A program made the translations under genes and the position numbers. A stretch of 64,000 nt of DNA from Lachnospiraceae bacterium (GTDB lineage Bacteria; Bacillota; Clostridia; Lachnospirales; Lachnospiraceae): contig JAFSTN010000001.1 in the NCBI GenBank assembly GCA_017450485.1, forward strand, positions 54,685 through 118,684. The letters run 5' to 3'. This document shows, piece after piece, positions 52,553-62,614 of the stretch (position 1 is the stretch's first letter; each line of letters starts with the position of its first letter). Under the pieces are notes generated by a model that was not told the origin of the DNA, ran no database searches, and worked only from the letters and a program-made list of their open reading frames with translations.

Positions 52553-53358
52553 TTATCCAACTCCTTATGGGCCCGGTCGACAACGTCATCTATAATATCG
52601 TCTCCGATGACTGCTTCTGCATCCGGGGCTTTGATCAGATACATCAGGTATTCTATATTGCCTTCAGGTCCCCTGACCGGTGAATAGTCCAGTCCGGCAA
52701 CGATGAATCCGGTATCACGTGCGTATCCGACACAGTCCTTTATCACTTCGATATGTGTGGCTTTGTCTCTGACCACACCCTTTTTCCCCACCTTATCCCG
52801 TCCGGCTTCAAACTGCGGCTTAATGAGCACAGCCATCGAAGCTTCGGGCTTAAGCAGAGCATATGCCGGCGGAAGGATCTTGGACAGAGATATAAACGAA
52901 ACATCCACCGAGGCGAAATCTATCGGCTCGGGTATGTCCTCTGCGGTCACATACCGGAAGTTCGTCTTCTCCATGCAGATGACACGTTCGTCGTTCCGAA
53001 GCTTCCATGCAAGCTGTCCGTGTCCGACATCTATGCTGTATACACGGCTTGCTCCGTTCTGAAGCATGCAATCCGTGAACCCGCCGGTGGATGCGCCTAT
53101 ATCCATCGCCACCGCCCCGGTCAGATCGATCGAGAATACCTGCATGGCTTTCTCAAGCTTCAGTCCTCCCCGGCTTACATACTTAAGAGTTGTGCCCCGG
53201 ACTTCTATTTCGGATTTCTCAATATCAAAGGTCGATCCCGCTTTATCCTCTTTTACACCGTTCACATATACGATGCCGCTCATTATCAGGGCTTTGGCTT
53301 TCTCACGGCTCTCGGCATATCCGCCGCTCACCAGCAGCACATCAAGACGTTCTTTCAT
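52549..53358 (-). CDS. tlyA: TlyA-family rRNA 2'-O-methyltransferase
   Basis: A 269-residue protein: S4 RNA-binding domain at the N-terminus (RLDVLLVSGGYAESREKAKA), then an FtsJ-like methyltransferase with SAM site AMDIGASTGGFTDCMLQNGA and catalytic K-D-K-E-type residues. TlyA methylates cytidines in 16S and 23S rRNA, affecting capreomycin sensitivity in some bacteria. It overlaps dxs by 17 bp in the conserved order. Confidence 0.94.
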   Translation of the reverse strand: MKERLDVLLVSGGYAESREKAKALIMSGIVYVNGVKEDKAGSTFDIEKSEIEVRGTTLKYVSRGGLKLEKAMQVFSIDLTGAVAMDIGASTGGFTDCMLQNGASRVYSIDVGHGQLAWKLRNDERVICMEKTNFRYVTAEDIPEPIDFASVDVSFISLSKILPPAYALLKPEASMAVLIKPQFEAGRDKVGKKGVVRDKATHIEVIKDCVGYARDTGFIVAGLDYSPVRGPEGNIEYLMYLIKAPDAEAVIGDDIIDDVVDRAHKELDK

Positions 53359-55210
53359 CTATGATCCTTTTCGAGATGCTTGCGGCATCTATGCCGATCA
53401 TCTCCTTGAGTATGTCTACGCTGCCGTGCTCCACATACGTGTCGGGTATGGCCACATGCATGACCTTCACATCACCGCTTAACCCCTCTTCCTCTATCAC
53501 TGCGGTGACGTGTTCACCGAATCCTCCGCTTTGGACATTTTCCTCCATGGTGACTATCAGATCATGAGTCTTCGCGGCTTTTATGATATATTCCCTGTCC
53601 AACGGCTTGACGAAACGCGCATTGGTCAACGAACAATAATATCCCTTGTCTTCAAGCAGTTTCCTTACTTCCTCTGCTGTCTTGACCATACTGCCCACTG
53701 CATAGAGGAGTATCTCCTTTTCCTCATATATAGGCTCGGACTTGCCGTACTCCATGGGGGCTCTGTAATCCTCAAGGCCGGTATATGCCGTACCTCTGGG
53801 ATATCTGACAGCTGCAGGTATGCCGGATCTGACAGCGAATTTGATCATGTCCGAAAGCTCCCATTTATTCTTGGGGGCCATGACCATGATATCCGGTATG
53901 CTGGACAGATATGACAGATCGAATATACCCTGATGTGTCTCGCCGTCACTGCCTACCAGTCCCGCCCTGTCTATGGCGAAAACCACAGGGAGTTTCTGCA
54001 GGCATACATCATGTATGATCTGATCATATCCCCTCTGCAGAAAAGATGAATATACCGCTACGATGGGCTTCAACCCTCCTGCAGCCAGGCCGGCAGCGAA
54101 AGTCACCGCATGTTCCTCGGCGATGCCCACATCGAAGAAGCGGTCAGGGAACATATTGCGGAATCTCTTGAGTCCGGTACCGTCTGGCATGGCTGCGGTG
54201 ATTGCAACCACTTCGGGATCTCTTGCTCCGAGCTTACACATGACCGTGGAGAAAATATCCGTATAGTTGGCAGATGTACGGGGTTTGGCGGGGAGTCCCG
54301 TCTCTATCTCAAAAGGCTCCGCTCCGTGGAATCTGGCGGGATGCTTGATCGCAGGTTCATACCCTCTGCCTTTCTGTGTCAGGACATGCACGATCACGGC
54401 TCCGCGGACCTTCTTGGCCTCACTTATGGCTCTCGTAAGAGAATCTATATCATGACCGTCCACAGGCCCCAGATATGTAATGCCCATATCCTCAAAAAAC
54501 ATGCCCGGAACTACCATGCTCTTGATCGTCCTTTTGGTCCGTCGTATACGCTCTATCAGCTCATCAGCGCGTTTGGACCTGCCGGCCAAAGAATAATAGA
54601 TACCGTCACGCAGATTCAGATATTTCTCTGAGGTACGGATACTGTTGAGATATTTGGACATACCTCCGACATTCTCGGAAATGGACATCTCATTGTCATT
54701 CAGAATGATAATAAAATTAGTATCCAGCCTGGAAGCGTTATTAAGTGCTTCATATGCCATACCGCCGGTCAGGGATCCGTCTCCGATCACGGAAACTATA
54801 GTTCTGGACTCTTTCTTCAGATCACGTGCCTTGACCAGACCGAGTCCCGCAGATATGGATGTGGAACTGTGACCGGTATCAAATGCATCGCAATCACTCT
54901 CGTTACGCTTCGGGAATCCACTCATGCCGCCGTACTGACGCAGGTGTACGAAGCCCTCACGTCTGCCGGTCAGTATCTTATGCGTATATGACTGATGGCC
55001 GACATCCCAGATGATCTCATCATTCGGCAGATCAAGTGACAGATGCAGAGCCATGGTCAGTTCCACCGCTCCCAGATTGCTCCCTAGATGTCCGCCCGTT
55101 ACCGAGATGGTACGGATCAGGAAGTCCCGGATCTCATCTGCCAGCTCCGGCAATGCCGATGCTGGGATATCCTTTATGTCATTAGGCTGTTTGATCTGTT
55201 CCAGATACAT
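53342..55210 (-). CDS. dxs: 1-deoxy-D-xylulose-5-phosphate synthase
   Basis: A 622-residue Dxs. The thiamine diphosphate motif is GDGSLTGGMAYEALNNA, and the transketolase central domain has DVGIAEEHAVTFAAGLA and DRAGLVGSDGETHQG. It condenses pyruvate and glyceraldehyde 3-phosphate in the MEP isoprenoid pathway. The start lies 4 bp after ispA; both enzymes are in one operon and pathway. Confidence 0.97.
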   Translation of the reverse strand: MYLEQIKQPNDIKDIPASALPELADEIRDFLIRTISVTGGHLGSNLGAVELTMALHLSLDLPNDEIIWDVGHQSYTHKILTGRREGFVHLRQYGGMSGFPKRNESDCDAFDTGHSSTSISAGLGLVKARDLKKESRTIVSVIGDGSLTGGMAYEALNNASRLDTNFIIILNDNEMSISENVGGMSKYLNSIRTSEKYLNLRDGIYYSLAGRSKRADELIERIRRTKRTIKSMVVPGMFFEDMGITYLGPVDGHDIDSLTRAISEAKKVRGAVIVHVLTQKGRGYEPAIKHPARFHGAEPFEIETGLPAKPRTSANYTDIFSTVMCKLGARDPEVVAITAAMPDGTGLKRFRNMFPDRFFDVGIAEEHAVTFAAGLAAGGLKPIVAVYSSFLQRGYDQIIHDVCLQKLPVVFAIDRAGLVGSDGETHQGIFDLSYLSSIPDIMVMAPKNKWELSDMIKFAVRSGIPAAVRYPRGTAYTGLEDYRAPMEYGKSEPIYEEKEILLYAVGSMVKTAEEVRKLLEDKGYYCSLTNARFVKPLDREYIIKAAKTHDLIVTMEENVQSGGFGEHVTAVIEEEGLSGDVKVMHVAIPDTYVEHGSVDILKEMIGIDAASISKRIIDERTS

Positions 55211-55214
55211 CTCA

Positions 55215-56114
55215 CTACCTGTCCCTGTTTATCATCCATGTAATGAGATTCTCCAGAAACTCGTTACGGTGTCTCATATCTCTGACTATATCCAATGCTT
55301 CTCTGCTCAGCCGTTCCACGGCTTCACGTGATTCCTCGATTCCATGCAGAGTCACATATGTGGTCTTATTGTTTCGCTCATCGGATCCCACGGGTTTGCC
55401 CAGAGTCTCATCTGTACCCGTGACATCCAGCAGATCATCCTGTATCTGGAATGCTATGCCTATACAGTCTGCTGCACGGTCTATCAGACGTATGGTCTCA
55501 TCTTCCGCCCCGGCAAGTACCGCTCCGATGGTCATTGCAGCACGGATAAGAGCCGCAGTCTTGTTACGATGGATATATATGAGCATATCCTCCGAAAGAT
55601 CCCTGATCTCCTCTGCCTCGATATCGGCACACTGTCCGCCTATCATCCCGTATATTCCGGCATGATGATAGAGTATCTTCATGGATGCTGCGATCCTGAT
55701 ATAATCCTCATGATCCTCTGCCATATCAAAAGCCAGAGCAGCAGTTTCCACAGAGTAGTTGAGCAATCCGTCACCGGCCAGTATCGCACATGCTTCATCA
55801 TACTGTTTCCAGGTGGTGGGCTTGCCTCGTCTGAGCTCATCTCCATCCATCGCCGGCAGGTCATCATGCACGAGTGAATATGTATGTATCATCTCCAATG
55901 CCGCCATGAAAGGGGCAACCAGTCTACCGTCTCCGCCACACAGGATATGTGTCTCTATCATCAGCAAAGGGCGTATACGTTTGCCTCCGGCGAGAAAACT
56001 GTAGTTCATCGCCTCCATTACGCGTGCACCGTAGTCTCCGGGCTCAGGCAGATATGCGGATACTATCTCCTCTGTTCTCGATATTCGCGTCTTTAACTCT
56101 TCATCAAAATTCAT
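55215..56114 (-). CDS. ispA: Polyprenyl (geranyl/farnesyl) diphosphate synthase
   Basis: A 299-residue prenyl synthase with first aspartate-rich motif DDLPAMDGDELRRGKPT and second motif QIQDDLLDVTGTDETLGK. GGKRIRPLL binds pyrophosphate. A small/bulky residue pattern before the first motif is consistent with farnesyl diphosphate as product. It overlaps xseB by 11 bp. Confidence 0.94.
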   Translation of the reverse strand: MNFDEELKTRISRTEEIVSAYLPEPGDYGARVMEAMNYSFLAGGKRIRPLLMIETHILCGGDGRLVAPFMAALEMIHTYSLVHDDLPAMDGDELRRGKPTTWKQYDEACAILAGDGLLNYSVETAALAFDMAEDHEDYIRIAASMKILYHHAGIYGMIGGQCADIEAEEIRDLSEDMLIYIHRNKTAALIRAAMTIGAVLAGAEDETIRLIDRAADCIGIAFQIQDDLLDVTGTDETLGKPVGSDERNNKTTYVTLHGIEESREAVERLSREALDIVRDMRHRNEFLENLITWMINRDR

Positions 56115-56352
56115 TCAGCTCTCCATTTTCACTAACAGCCAGGACCTTTTTCTCTATACGGTCAAGCTTGTCATTGCATCCCTTGAGCAGCTTCATCCCC
56201 GATTCATACTCCTTGAATGCATCCTCTATGGCTATATCCGGATCCTCGAGCTTATCTATCACATCCTCGATAAGCTTGAATATATCCTCTAATGATTCCT
56301 CCGGAACCTGTGTACCGAGTTCTTCGATCTCCATGTTCTCATTCCTGCTCAT
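56104..56352 (-). CDS. xseB: Exodeoxyribonuclease VII small subunit
   Basis: An 82-residue helical protein with the XseB motif DPDIAIEDAFKEYESGMKLL. ATG 56352 has GGAGGG five bases upstream, supporting this start despite 14 bp overlap with xseA. Together the subunits form the nuclease that degrades single-stranded DNA. Confidence 0.92.
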   Translation of the reverse strand: MSRNENMEIEELGTQVPEESLEDIFKLIEDVIDKLEDPDIAIEDAFKEYESGMKLLKGCNDKLDRIEKKVLAVSENGELNEF

Positions 56353-57571
56353 GTTTACCCTCCACGCGACTGTCCAGATAACCGTTACTCAGATACAGTC
56401 TGTATGTATCTCCGATCTCCGCATCTTCTATCCTGCGCATACGCACACCGCAGCCCGATACAGCCACGGTATACCCCTGATTCAGTTTGTCGAGCGGTGA
56501 CAGGCCTTTAAGCTTCGTGATGTACATCTCAAGCATATGTCTCTTACGTGTCATCAGGCCTTTCATGGCGGTCTCGATCCGGTCCTCCAGATTCATGGCG
56601 TATGTGCGTTTCTGGATGAGCCTGTTCGAAGGGCTGACCGTCTTAAGCGACAGCGCCAGTCTCTCTGTGCGTTCACGCCCTCTCCTGATATGCTCATACA
56701 TGGCCGACTCAAGTCTGTCACGAAGTAAGCTCATATCACTGTCCAGTCTGTCGGCTTCGTATACAGCCAGTTCGGCAGCCGCTGACGGTGTGGGTGCTCT
56801 CATGTCAGCCACGAAATCCGCTATCGTGAAATCCGTCTCATGACCGACCGCAGATATGATAGGAACCGGTGAATCAAATATCGCCTGGGCAACCGTTTCT
56901 TCGTTAAATGCCCACAGATCTTCTATGGAACCGCCGCCGCGACCAACTATCATCACATCCACATGTCTGCTCTCCAGATCATGTATACCACGGACTATCG
57001 ACTCCGCAGCTCCGTCACCCTGCACCTGTGCGGGATGAAGGATGATCTGCACATAGGGATTACGTCTGCGTGTGATATTGATGATATCGCGGACTGCCGC
57101 GCCCGTGGATGCTGTCACGACTCCCAGGGTACGTATGTATCTCGGAAGCGGTGATTTGTACTCGGCAGCGAACATCCCTCTCTCTTCGAGTTCCTTCTTG
57201 AGAGTTTCGTATCTGAGATAGAGGTCTCCCGCTCCTGCCCGGAGTATCTTCGTCGCATACAACTGATACGATCCGTTTCGTTCATATACATCGACACGCC
57301 CCTCCGCCTCGACCTTCAGGCCGTCGGAGAGTGTGAATCCCAAACCGCTTCTGTTTGATGCAAACATGACACAGGCCAGTGATGCGTTCTCATCCTTCAG
57401 GGTGAAATAAATGTGTCCCGATGAATGATATTTGCAATTGCTGACTTCGCCGGACACCTTCACAGACTTCAGGACGAAATCCTGACTGAACATATTCTTG
57501 ATATATCTGTTTAGATCGCTGACTGTATATGCGTTTTTCACAGGCCTCTTAATGCTCACAGGCAGACCCAT
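56339..57571 (-). CDS. xseA: Exodeoxyribonuclease VII large subunit
   Basis: A 410-residue XseA: N-terminal OB fold (SGEVSNCKYHSSGHIYFTLKD), catalytic domain with VVTASTGAAVRDIINITRRR, VIVGRGGGSIEDLWAFNEE and SAVGHETDFTIADFVAD, then a coiled coil and the C-terminal LDKLNQGYTVAV segment. Normal length. Confidence 0.96.
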   Translation of the reverse strand: MGLPVSIKRPVKNAYTVSDLNRYIKNMFSQDFVLKSVKVSGEVSNCKYHSSGHIYFTLKDENASLACVMFASNRSGLGFTLSDGLKVEAEGRVDVYERNGSYQLYATKILRAGAGDLYLRYETLKKELEERGMFAAEYKSPLPRYIRTLGVVTASTGAAVRDIINITRRRNPYVQIILHPAQVQGDGAAESIVRGIHDLESRHVDVMIVGRGGGSIEDLWAFNEETVAQAIFDSPVPIISAVGHETDFTIADFVADMRAPTPSAAAELAVYEADRLDSDMSLLRDRLESAMYEHIRRGRERTERLALSLKTVSPSNRLIQKRTYAMNLEDRIETAMKGLMTRKRHMLEMYITKLKGLSPLDKLNQGYTVAVSGCGVRMRRIEDAEIGDTYRLYLSNGYLDSRVEGKHEQE

Positions 57572-57616
57572 AATATACTATGAGTCTGCCCATGTGTCCA
57601 AATTCATATATATCAT

Positions 57617-58021
57617 CTATGCAAACTTTGCCAGAACACCGTTTACGAAACCTCCGGATGAATCCTGACCATATTTCTTGGCCAGTTCGACTGCTTCATT
57701 TATAGCCACTGAAGTGGGAATATCATCATCATACCGGATCTCGTATATACCCAATCGGATGATCGTCAGGTCGGACCTCGACATACGTGCAGTCGTCCAG
57801 TTCTTGCTGTTTTGGTCTACCGCTCCATCTATCTCGGGGATTTTCTCAACTATTGACCTAAATTTATCTCTGACATAGCTTTGCTCGCTGTCTTTGGCAT
57901 TCGCCGGCCATTCATCGGACTCAAAAAAAAGTGTGATCTGCTCGTCCAACTGCTCGGGCGGATAGAATTCAACCCTAAACAGGAGCTTATATATAGCTTC
58001 ACGCAATCTGCTTCTGGTCAT
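57617..58021 (-). CDS. nusB: Transcription antitermination factor NusB
   Basis: A 134-residue helical protein; [21 protein letters not shown] and [14 protein letters not shown] are the NusB core motif, ending [10 protein letters not shown]. It binds boxA RNA with NusE in rRNA antitermination. It overlaps the Asp23 gene by 4 bp (ATGA). Confidence 0.95.
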   Translation of the reverse strand: MTRSRLREAIYKLLFRVEFYPPEQLDEQITLFFESDEWPANAKDSEQSYVRDKFRSIVEKIPEIDGAVDQNSKNWTTARMSRSDLTIIRLGIYEIRYDDDIPTSVAINEAVELAKKYGQDSSGGFVNGVLAKFA

Positions 58022-58401
58022 TGATCTTTACCGGATACGCTGATGCCGGATATCTTGACACTGACATCGACGACTTCGAGGCCGGTCATATTTTCCACAG
58101 TGGTCTTGACCTTATCCTGAACCCGCTGACATGTAGTGGGGATGTTATAGCCGTACTCCATAACGATGGACATGAAAAGTTTCACATCCTTACCGTTCAC
58201 GTCGACCTTGACGCCTCTGCCGGTAGGACGGACCCCTACCTTATCGAGCAATTCTCTGGTCGCATCGCCTGCCATCCCGTGTACTCCCTCAACCTCCGAT
58301 GCAGCAAGAGCTGCGATCATTCCGACCACTTCATCAGCGATCTTTACAGAGCAGGGACCCTGCATGCCTTTTTTGCCTTTGGCCGTCTTCTTATCTTCCA
58401 T
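58018..58401 (-). CDS. Asp23/Gls24 family envelope protein
   Basis: A 127-residue Asp23 (DUF322) protein with [25 protein letters not shown] and the C-terminal [19 protein letters not shown]. Such proteins lie under the membrane and are linked to envelope stress. It is the first gene of the nusB–xse–ispA–dxs–tlyA–nadK run and has its own promoter. Confidence 0.93.
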   Translation of the reverse strand: MEDKKTAKGKKGMQGPCSVKIADEVVGMIAALAASEVEGVHGMAGDATRELLDKVGVRPTGRGVKVDVNGKDVKLFMSIVMEYGYNIPTTCQRVQDKVKTTVENMTGLEVVDVSVKISGISVSGKDQ

Positions 58402-58437
58402 AGTTTATCCTCTCTGTGTACTCTTACACACTCATTA

Positions 58438-58466
58438 AGTATAGCAAAACCACCTGTGAACTTCAA
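58438..58466 (-). promoter_or_regulatory. Promoter of the Asp23–nusB–xse–isp–dxs–tlyA–nadK operon
   Basis: TTGAAG, 17 bases, TATACT on the minus strand, about 37 bases before the Asp23 start. The six or seven downstream genes are overlapping or closely spaced, so this promoter may serve them all. Confidence 0.65.
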
Positions 58467-58501
58467 TCAAATACGGAACTGTCCGAACCCGGGATCCGGC
58501 C

Positions 58502-59854
58502 TCACCGGTCTCCCAATCCGAAGCTGATCGTCAGCAGATCCCTGTTTTCCCAGTAACTGATCGTGGTGCCCAGTTCACTGGTATTCAGATAGTCAAAAAC
58601 ATGCTGATCATCCAGCAGGTAACGCTTTATGTCTGCGTATGCTGTTTCGTTTGATGCTTTCAGGGACACGAACTTGCTGCCCTGAGCGGATGCCTTTTCA
58701 AACAGCGTGCTGAATCCCGCTTCATCCAGCGCAGTAAAATACGCTCCCTCCCTGACATAATAGTTGTCGGCTATAGCTGTGCAGTTAGGGAGATCCACGG
58801 GTGAATCGGGGGTGTGAGTCTTGAATATCTCATATCCGGGTACGCACAGATAATCATAACTGATGGACGGAAAGCTTCCTTCCAGGCCTTCCTCCCTGCG
58901 ATAGTTCGCATCTCCCCATGTGGTATCCATGTAATAGTACGAACCGTCGGCTCTCACCAGATTCCATGAATGATTGCCCTGATCCTTCACTGTTCCTCTG
59001 ACCAGAGTGCAGGGGATCCCGACCTTATTCAGCAGATACTGGGTAGCCTTGGCATAGCCCTGACACACGCTCCTGCCGTTGATGAATACCGAGCAGATAT
59101 TCTGGTTATCCGCCGAATCCTGGTCATAATCGGTATTCTTGATGATATATTCGTATACGTATTTGATACGTGTGTAATCATCGGCTTCGGGCATGCCCGC
59201 CAGACAATTGTTTACATATGCATCTATGGATGCCTGTCTCATGCTGATCGTATCGGAATCCATGGTGCTCACGCATCTGAAACCGATAGCTTCCAGCACA
59301 TCACCGCGCGTATATCGGGTATAAACATATCCGTTTACCCAGAACAGCTCCGGGTGATCCATCATCACACACAGGAATATACGGTCGATCTCGTCCGTAT
59401 CCTTGCAATCCAGTTCATAATCGTCAAGCCGGTCTCTAAGTGTCAGATATATCTCGTTATATACTCTTTTACCGGTCTGATCCAGCCTCTCATAGGCAAA
59501 TCTGCCGACATTCGATGCACCGGATGCCGCTATTTCTTCATCGGTATATCCGTAGAGGCCTTCAATACCGCCGGTACTCTCCGCGCCTTCGACCTCATAC
59601 TCGGTCTCGTCCGATCCGCCGTCATAAGCATCCGGGAATACAGCCTGCCCCACTTCATGGGACTGACTCTGTTCAGTGCTGTCCGAATGTCCGTTGTCTG
59701 CGGGAATAGGTTCGATCTGCCGCTCATAGTCATCCGGTGTTTCTATGGAAAAGGCACAGCCGGTCAGACACAGGACAAGACACATCAGCACCGTGATGCA
59801 TGTGATCAGATATTTATTCGGCCGAACCGAATTCCGACAAAACGAGGCCTTCAT
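58502..59854 (-). CDS. Transglutaminase-like lipoprotein
   Basis: A 450-residue exported lipoprotein: signal peptide with lipobox CLTGC, an acidic Ser/Glu-rich linker (about 35–90), and a C-terminal transglutaminase-core domain. The triad is Cys in NGRSVCQGYAKA, His in GNHSWNLVRADG and Asp in YYMDTTWGD. It probably cuts or crosslinks cell-wall or surface peptides. The ATG overlaps the end of prfC by 41 bp; GGAG precedes it. Confidence 0.88.
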   Translation of the reverse strand: MKASFCRNSVRPNKYLITCITVLMCLVLCLTGCAFSIETPDDYERQIEPIPADNGHSDSTEQSQSHEVGQAVFPDAYDGGSDETEYEVEGAESTGGIEGLYGYTDEEIAASGASNVGRFAYERLDQTGKRVYNEIYLTLRDRLDDYELDCKDTDEIDRIFLCVMMDHPELFWVNGYVYTRYTRGDVLEAIGFRCVSTMDSDTISMRQASIDAYVNNCLAGMPEADDYTRIKYVYEYIIKNTDYDQDSADNQNICSVFINGRSVCQGYAKATQYLLNKVGIPCTLVRGTVKDQGNHSWNLVRADGSYYYMDTTWGDANYRREEGLEGSFPSISYDYLCVPGYEIFKTHTPDSPVDLPNCTAIADNYYVREGAYFTALDEAGFSTLFEKASAQGSKFVSLKASNETAYADIKRYLLDDQHVFDYLNTSELGTTISYWENRDLLTISFGLGDR

Positions 59855-61415
59855 TTCTCTCCATTGTCATGCCGATGCTCCATTCATTGACAAACAGCAG
59901 CAACGGTCTGTCCTTCAGATCGGATACCTTCTTCATGTCGGATGTGCCGGTCAGTCTGGCTACGTCGACCTCATTATAGTTCTGTATCCATCTGATGTAT
60001 TCATACGGCAGTGGTTCCAGCTTGATCTCGACGTTATACTCATTCTCAAGCCGGTATTTCAGAACATCAAACTGCAGAACTCCGACGACCCCGACAATAA
60101 CTTCCTCCAGGCCGCTCCCGAGTTCCTTGAATATCTGGATCGCGCCCTCCTGAGCTATCTGGGTCACTCCCTTAACGAACTGCTTGCGTTTCATCGTATC
60201 GAGCTGTCTGACTCTGGCGAAATGCTCCGGAGCAAAGGTCGGTATACCTTCGTATCTGAAATCATCCCTGGGACATGCGATAGTATCGCCGATAGAGAAA
60301 ATACCCGGATCGAATACGCCTATGATATCTCCGGCATAAGCTTCTGTCAGGATCTTGCGGTCATCCGCCATGATCGTCTGAGGCTGCGAGAGTCTCATGA
60401 CCTTTCCCGACTGTATATGCTTGACTTCCATCTGAGCATCATACCGCCCGGAGCATATCCTCATGAATGCCAGCCTGTCCCGGTGGGCCTTGTTCATATT
60501 CGCCTGTATCTTGAAAACAAATGCGGAAAAATCATGTTCCGTAGGATCTATGATACCGGCATCGGACTTACGTGCCAGAGGAGTCGTGGTCATCTCAAGG
60601 AAATGCTTCAGAAATATCTCCACACCGAAGTTGGTCAATGCCGATCCGAAGAACACCGGAGTCAAATCACCGGCGCGGACCGTATCCAGATCAAACTCTG
60701 CGCTTGCACCGTCCAAAAGCTCTATCTCGTCAACGAGCTTCTGATACGCAGCATCGCCGATCTCGGCACGCAGAGCATCGGCATCATCCAGCCCTATTAT
60801 ATGTGTCTCTCCCTCTTTGGTACCCTTCTGGGTATCATAGTAAAGGTTGACCGCACGTCCGTTCCTGTCATATACACCTTTGAAGTTCTTGCCCGATCCT
60901 ATGGGCCAGTTAACGGGGCACGTGGCTATGCCGAGCTCCTTCTCGATATCATCGAGCAGATCGAAGGTATCGTTCGCATCACGGTCCATTTTGTTTATAA
61001 ACGTGAAAATAGGTATATGTCTCATGACACATACCTTAAACAGCTTTCGCGTCTGAGGTTCCACGCCCTTCGCAGCATCTATGACCATCACGGCGGAATC
61101 GGCTGCCATCAGGGTACGATATGTATCCTCCGAGAAATCCTGATGTCCCGGTGTGTCCAATATGTTGATACAGAAGCCGTCATACTCGAACTGAAGAACC
61201 GAACTGGTAACAGATATACCACGCTGCTTCTCTATCTCCATCCAGTCACTGACTGCGTGTCTGGCGGTTGCCTTGCCCTTTACCGAGCCGGCGAGGTTGA
61301 TCGCGCCTCCGTAAAGAAGCAGTTTCTCCGTCAATGTTGTTTTACCGGCATCCGGATGCGATATGATCGCAAATGTACGCCGGCGGTTTATCTCTGAATT
61401 AATATCGTTAGGCAT
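59814..61415 (-). CDS. prfC: Peptide chain release factor 3
   Basis: A 533-residue translational GTPase with P-loop SHPDAGKTTLTEK, the RF3-type switch region EKQRGISVTSS, DTPGHQDFSED and NKMDRD. Domains II and III follow (FVFKIQANMNKAHRDR, GVVGVLQFDVLKYRLENEY). It removes RF1/RF2 from the ribosome after termination. Normal length. Confidence 0.97.
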   Translation of the reverse strand: MPNDINSEINRRRTFAIISHPDAGKTTLTEKLLLYGGAINLAGSVKGKATARHAVSDWMEIEKQRGISVTSSVLQFEYDGFCINILDTPGHQDFSEDTYRTLMAADSAVMVIDAAKGVEPQTRKLFKVCVMRHIPIFTFINKMDRDANDTFDLLDDIEKELGIATCPVNWPIGSGKNFKGVYDRNGRAVNLYYDTQKGTKEGETHIIGLDDADALRAEIGDAAYQKLVDEIELLDGASAEFDLDTVRAGDLTPVFFGSALTNFGVEIFLKHFLEMTTTPLARKSDAGIIDPTEHDFSAFVFKIQANMNKAHRDRLAFMRICSGRYDAQMEVKHIQSGKVMRLSQPQTIMADDRKILTEAYAGDIIGVFDPGIFSIGDTIACPRDDFRYEGIPTFAPEHFARVRQLDTMKRKQFVKGVTQIAQEGAIQIFKELGSGLEEVIVGVVGVLQFDVLKYRLENEYNVEIKLEPLPYEYIRWIQNYNEVDVARLTGTSDMKKVSDLKDRPLLLFVNEWSIGMTMERNEGLVLSEFGSAE

Positions 61416-61436
61416 TTCATCTCCCGGATTAATCTT

Positions 61437-62588
61437 TTACAGCATGCTCTTTCCTGAAAACTCAGGTTTGATTCCAAAAATATCAAGTACGGTGGCTCCG
61501 ATATCGGCAAATGTGTCCCCTGTGCCGCGGTTTCCCTTACGAACCCGCTCTCCTGCCATCAGGAAAGGAATATACTCTCTCGTATGATCCGTGGTCTTCA
61601 TATATCCGGGATCACATCCGTGATCTGCCGTGATCATCAGATAATCATCGGGTCTCAGCTTATCCAGCATGATCGGCAGTTTTTTGTCAAAATATGTGAG
61701 TGCTCCGGCATATCCCGGTATATCTCTGCGGTGACCGTATATCATATCGGTGTCCACAAGGTTCACGAAGCACAGGCCCTCAAAATCTCTGTCCATGATA
61801 GCGATGGTCTTATCGATCCCGTCCGGATTACCTGTGGTCGGGTTGGACTCGGTTATGCCTTTTCCCGCAAATATATCTCTGATCTTGCCGACAGATATGA
61901 CATCAAGTCCGGCAGCCTGAAGCTGATCGAGCATCGTCACACTCGGAGGCAGAAGTGAAAAATCATGTCTGCGCGGTGTGCGTGTATAAGCTCCGCTCGT
62001 TCCTATGAAAGGTCTGGCTATAACACGTCCGACCGCATGCTCACCCTTAAGCATGTCTCTGGCTGTCTGACAGTACTCATAGAGTTGCTCTACGGGCACG
62101 ATATCTTCATGGGCCGCGATCTGAAAAACCGAATCTGCGGATGTGTAGACGATCAGGTCTCCGGTCCGCATATGCTCATCACCGTATTCATTGATGACTA
62201 CGGTTCCTGAGTAGGGCTTGTTACAAAGGACTCCGCGTCCCGTCAGGCGTTTAAACTCATCTATGACTTCATCGGGGAATCCATCGGGATACGTGGGCAG
62301 AGCCTTGGGTGAATATACACCTGCTATCTCCCAATGACCGATGGTCGTATCCTTGCCGTTTGAGCGTTCCGCAAGTCTGGCAAAAGCACCCTTCGGATCA
62401 CTTACCCCTTCCAGATAATCTATGCCGTCTATATTGAAGAGTCCGAGCTGCTTCATATTGCTCAGGTCAAAACCCGGATCCGTCGAGCAGCTCTTAAGTG
62501 TATTCGCTCCCGCATCACCGAAACTTGCCGCATCCGGCATCTCGCCTATGCCACAGCTGTCAAGCACTATGATGAATACTCTGGACAT
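61437..62588 (-). CDS. deoB: Phosphopentomutase
   Basis: A 383-residue alkaline-phosphatase-fold enzyme: IIVLDSCGIGEMPDAASFGD with the metal Asp and the conserved nucleophile region TIGHWEIAG, then DHGCDPG and DHTREYIPF. It interconverts ribose/deoxyribose 1- and 5-phosphates in nucleoside salvage. Confidence 0.97.
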   Translation of the reverse strand: MSRVFIIVLDSCGIGEMPDAASFGDAGANTLKSCSTDPGFDLSNMKQLGLFNIDGIDYLEGVSDPKGAFARLAERSNGKDTTIGHWEIAGVYSPKALPTYPDGFPDEVIDEFKRLTGRGVLCNKPYSGTVVINEYGDEHMRTGDLIVYTSADSVFQIAAHEDIVPVEQLYEYCQTARDMLKGEHAVGRVIARPFIGTSGAYTRTPRRHDFSLLPPSVTMLDQLQAAGLDVISVGKIRDIFAGKGITESNPTTGNPDGIDKTIAIMDRDFEGLCFVNLVDTDMIYGHRRDIPGYAGALTYFDKKLPIMLDKLRPDDYLMITADHGCDPGYMKTTDHTREYIPFLMAGERVRKGNRGTGDTFADIGATVLDIFGIKPEFSGKSML

Positions 62589-62614
62589 GTTAATCCTCCT
62601 GCAATTTATGTGTA

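Noticed and set aside
59745-61397. Long open frame on the plus strand opposite prfC and the transglutaminase gene
   Set aside because: It mirrors conserved coding sequence on the other strand, its translation has no recognisable domain, and it lacks a ribosome site. It is an antisense shadow.
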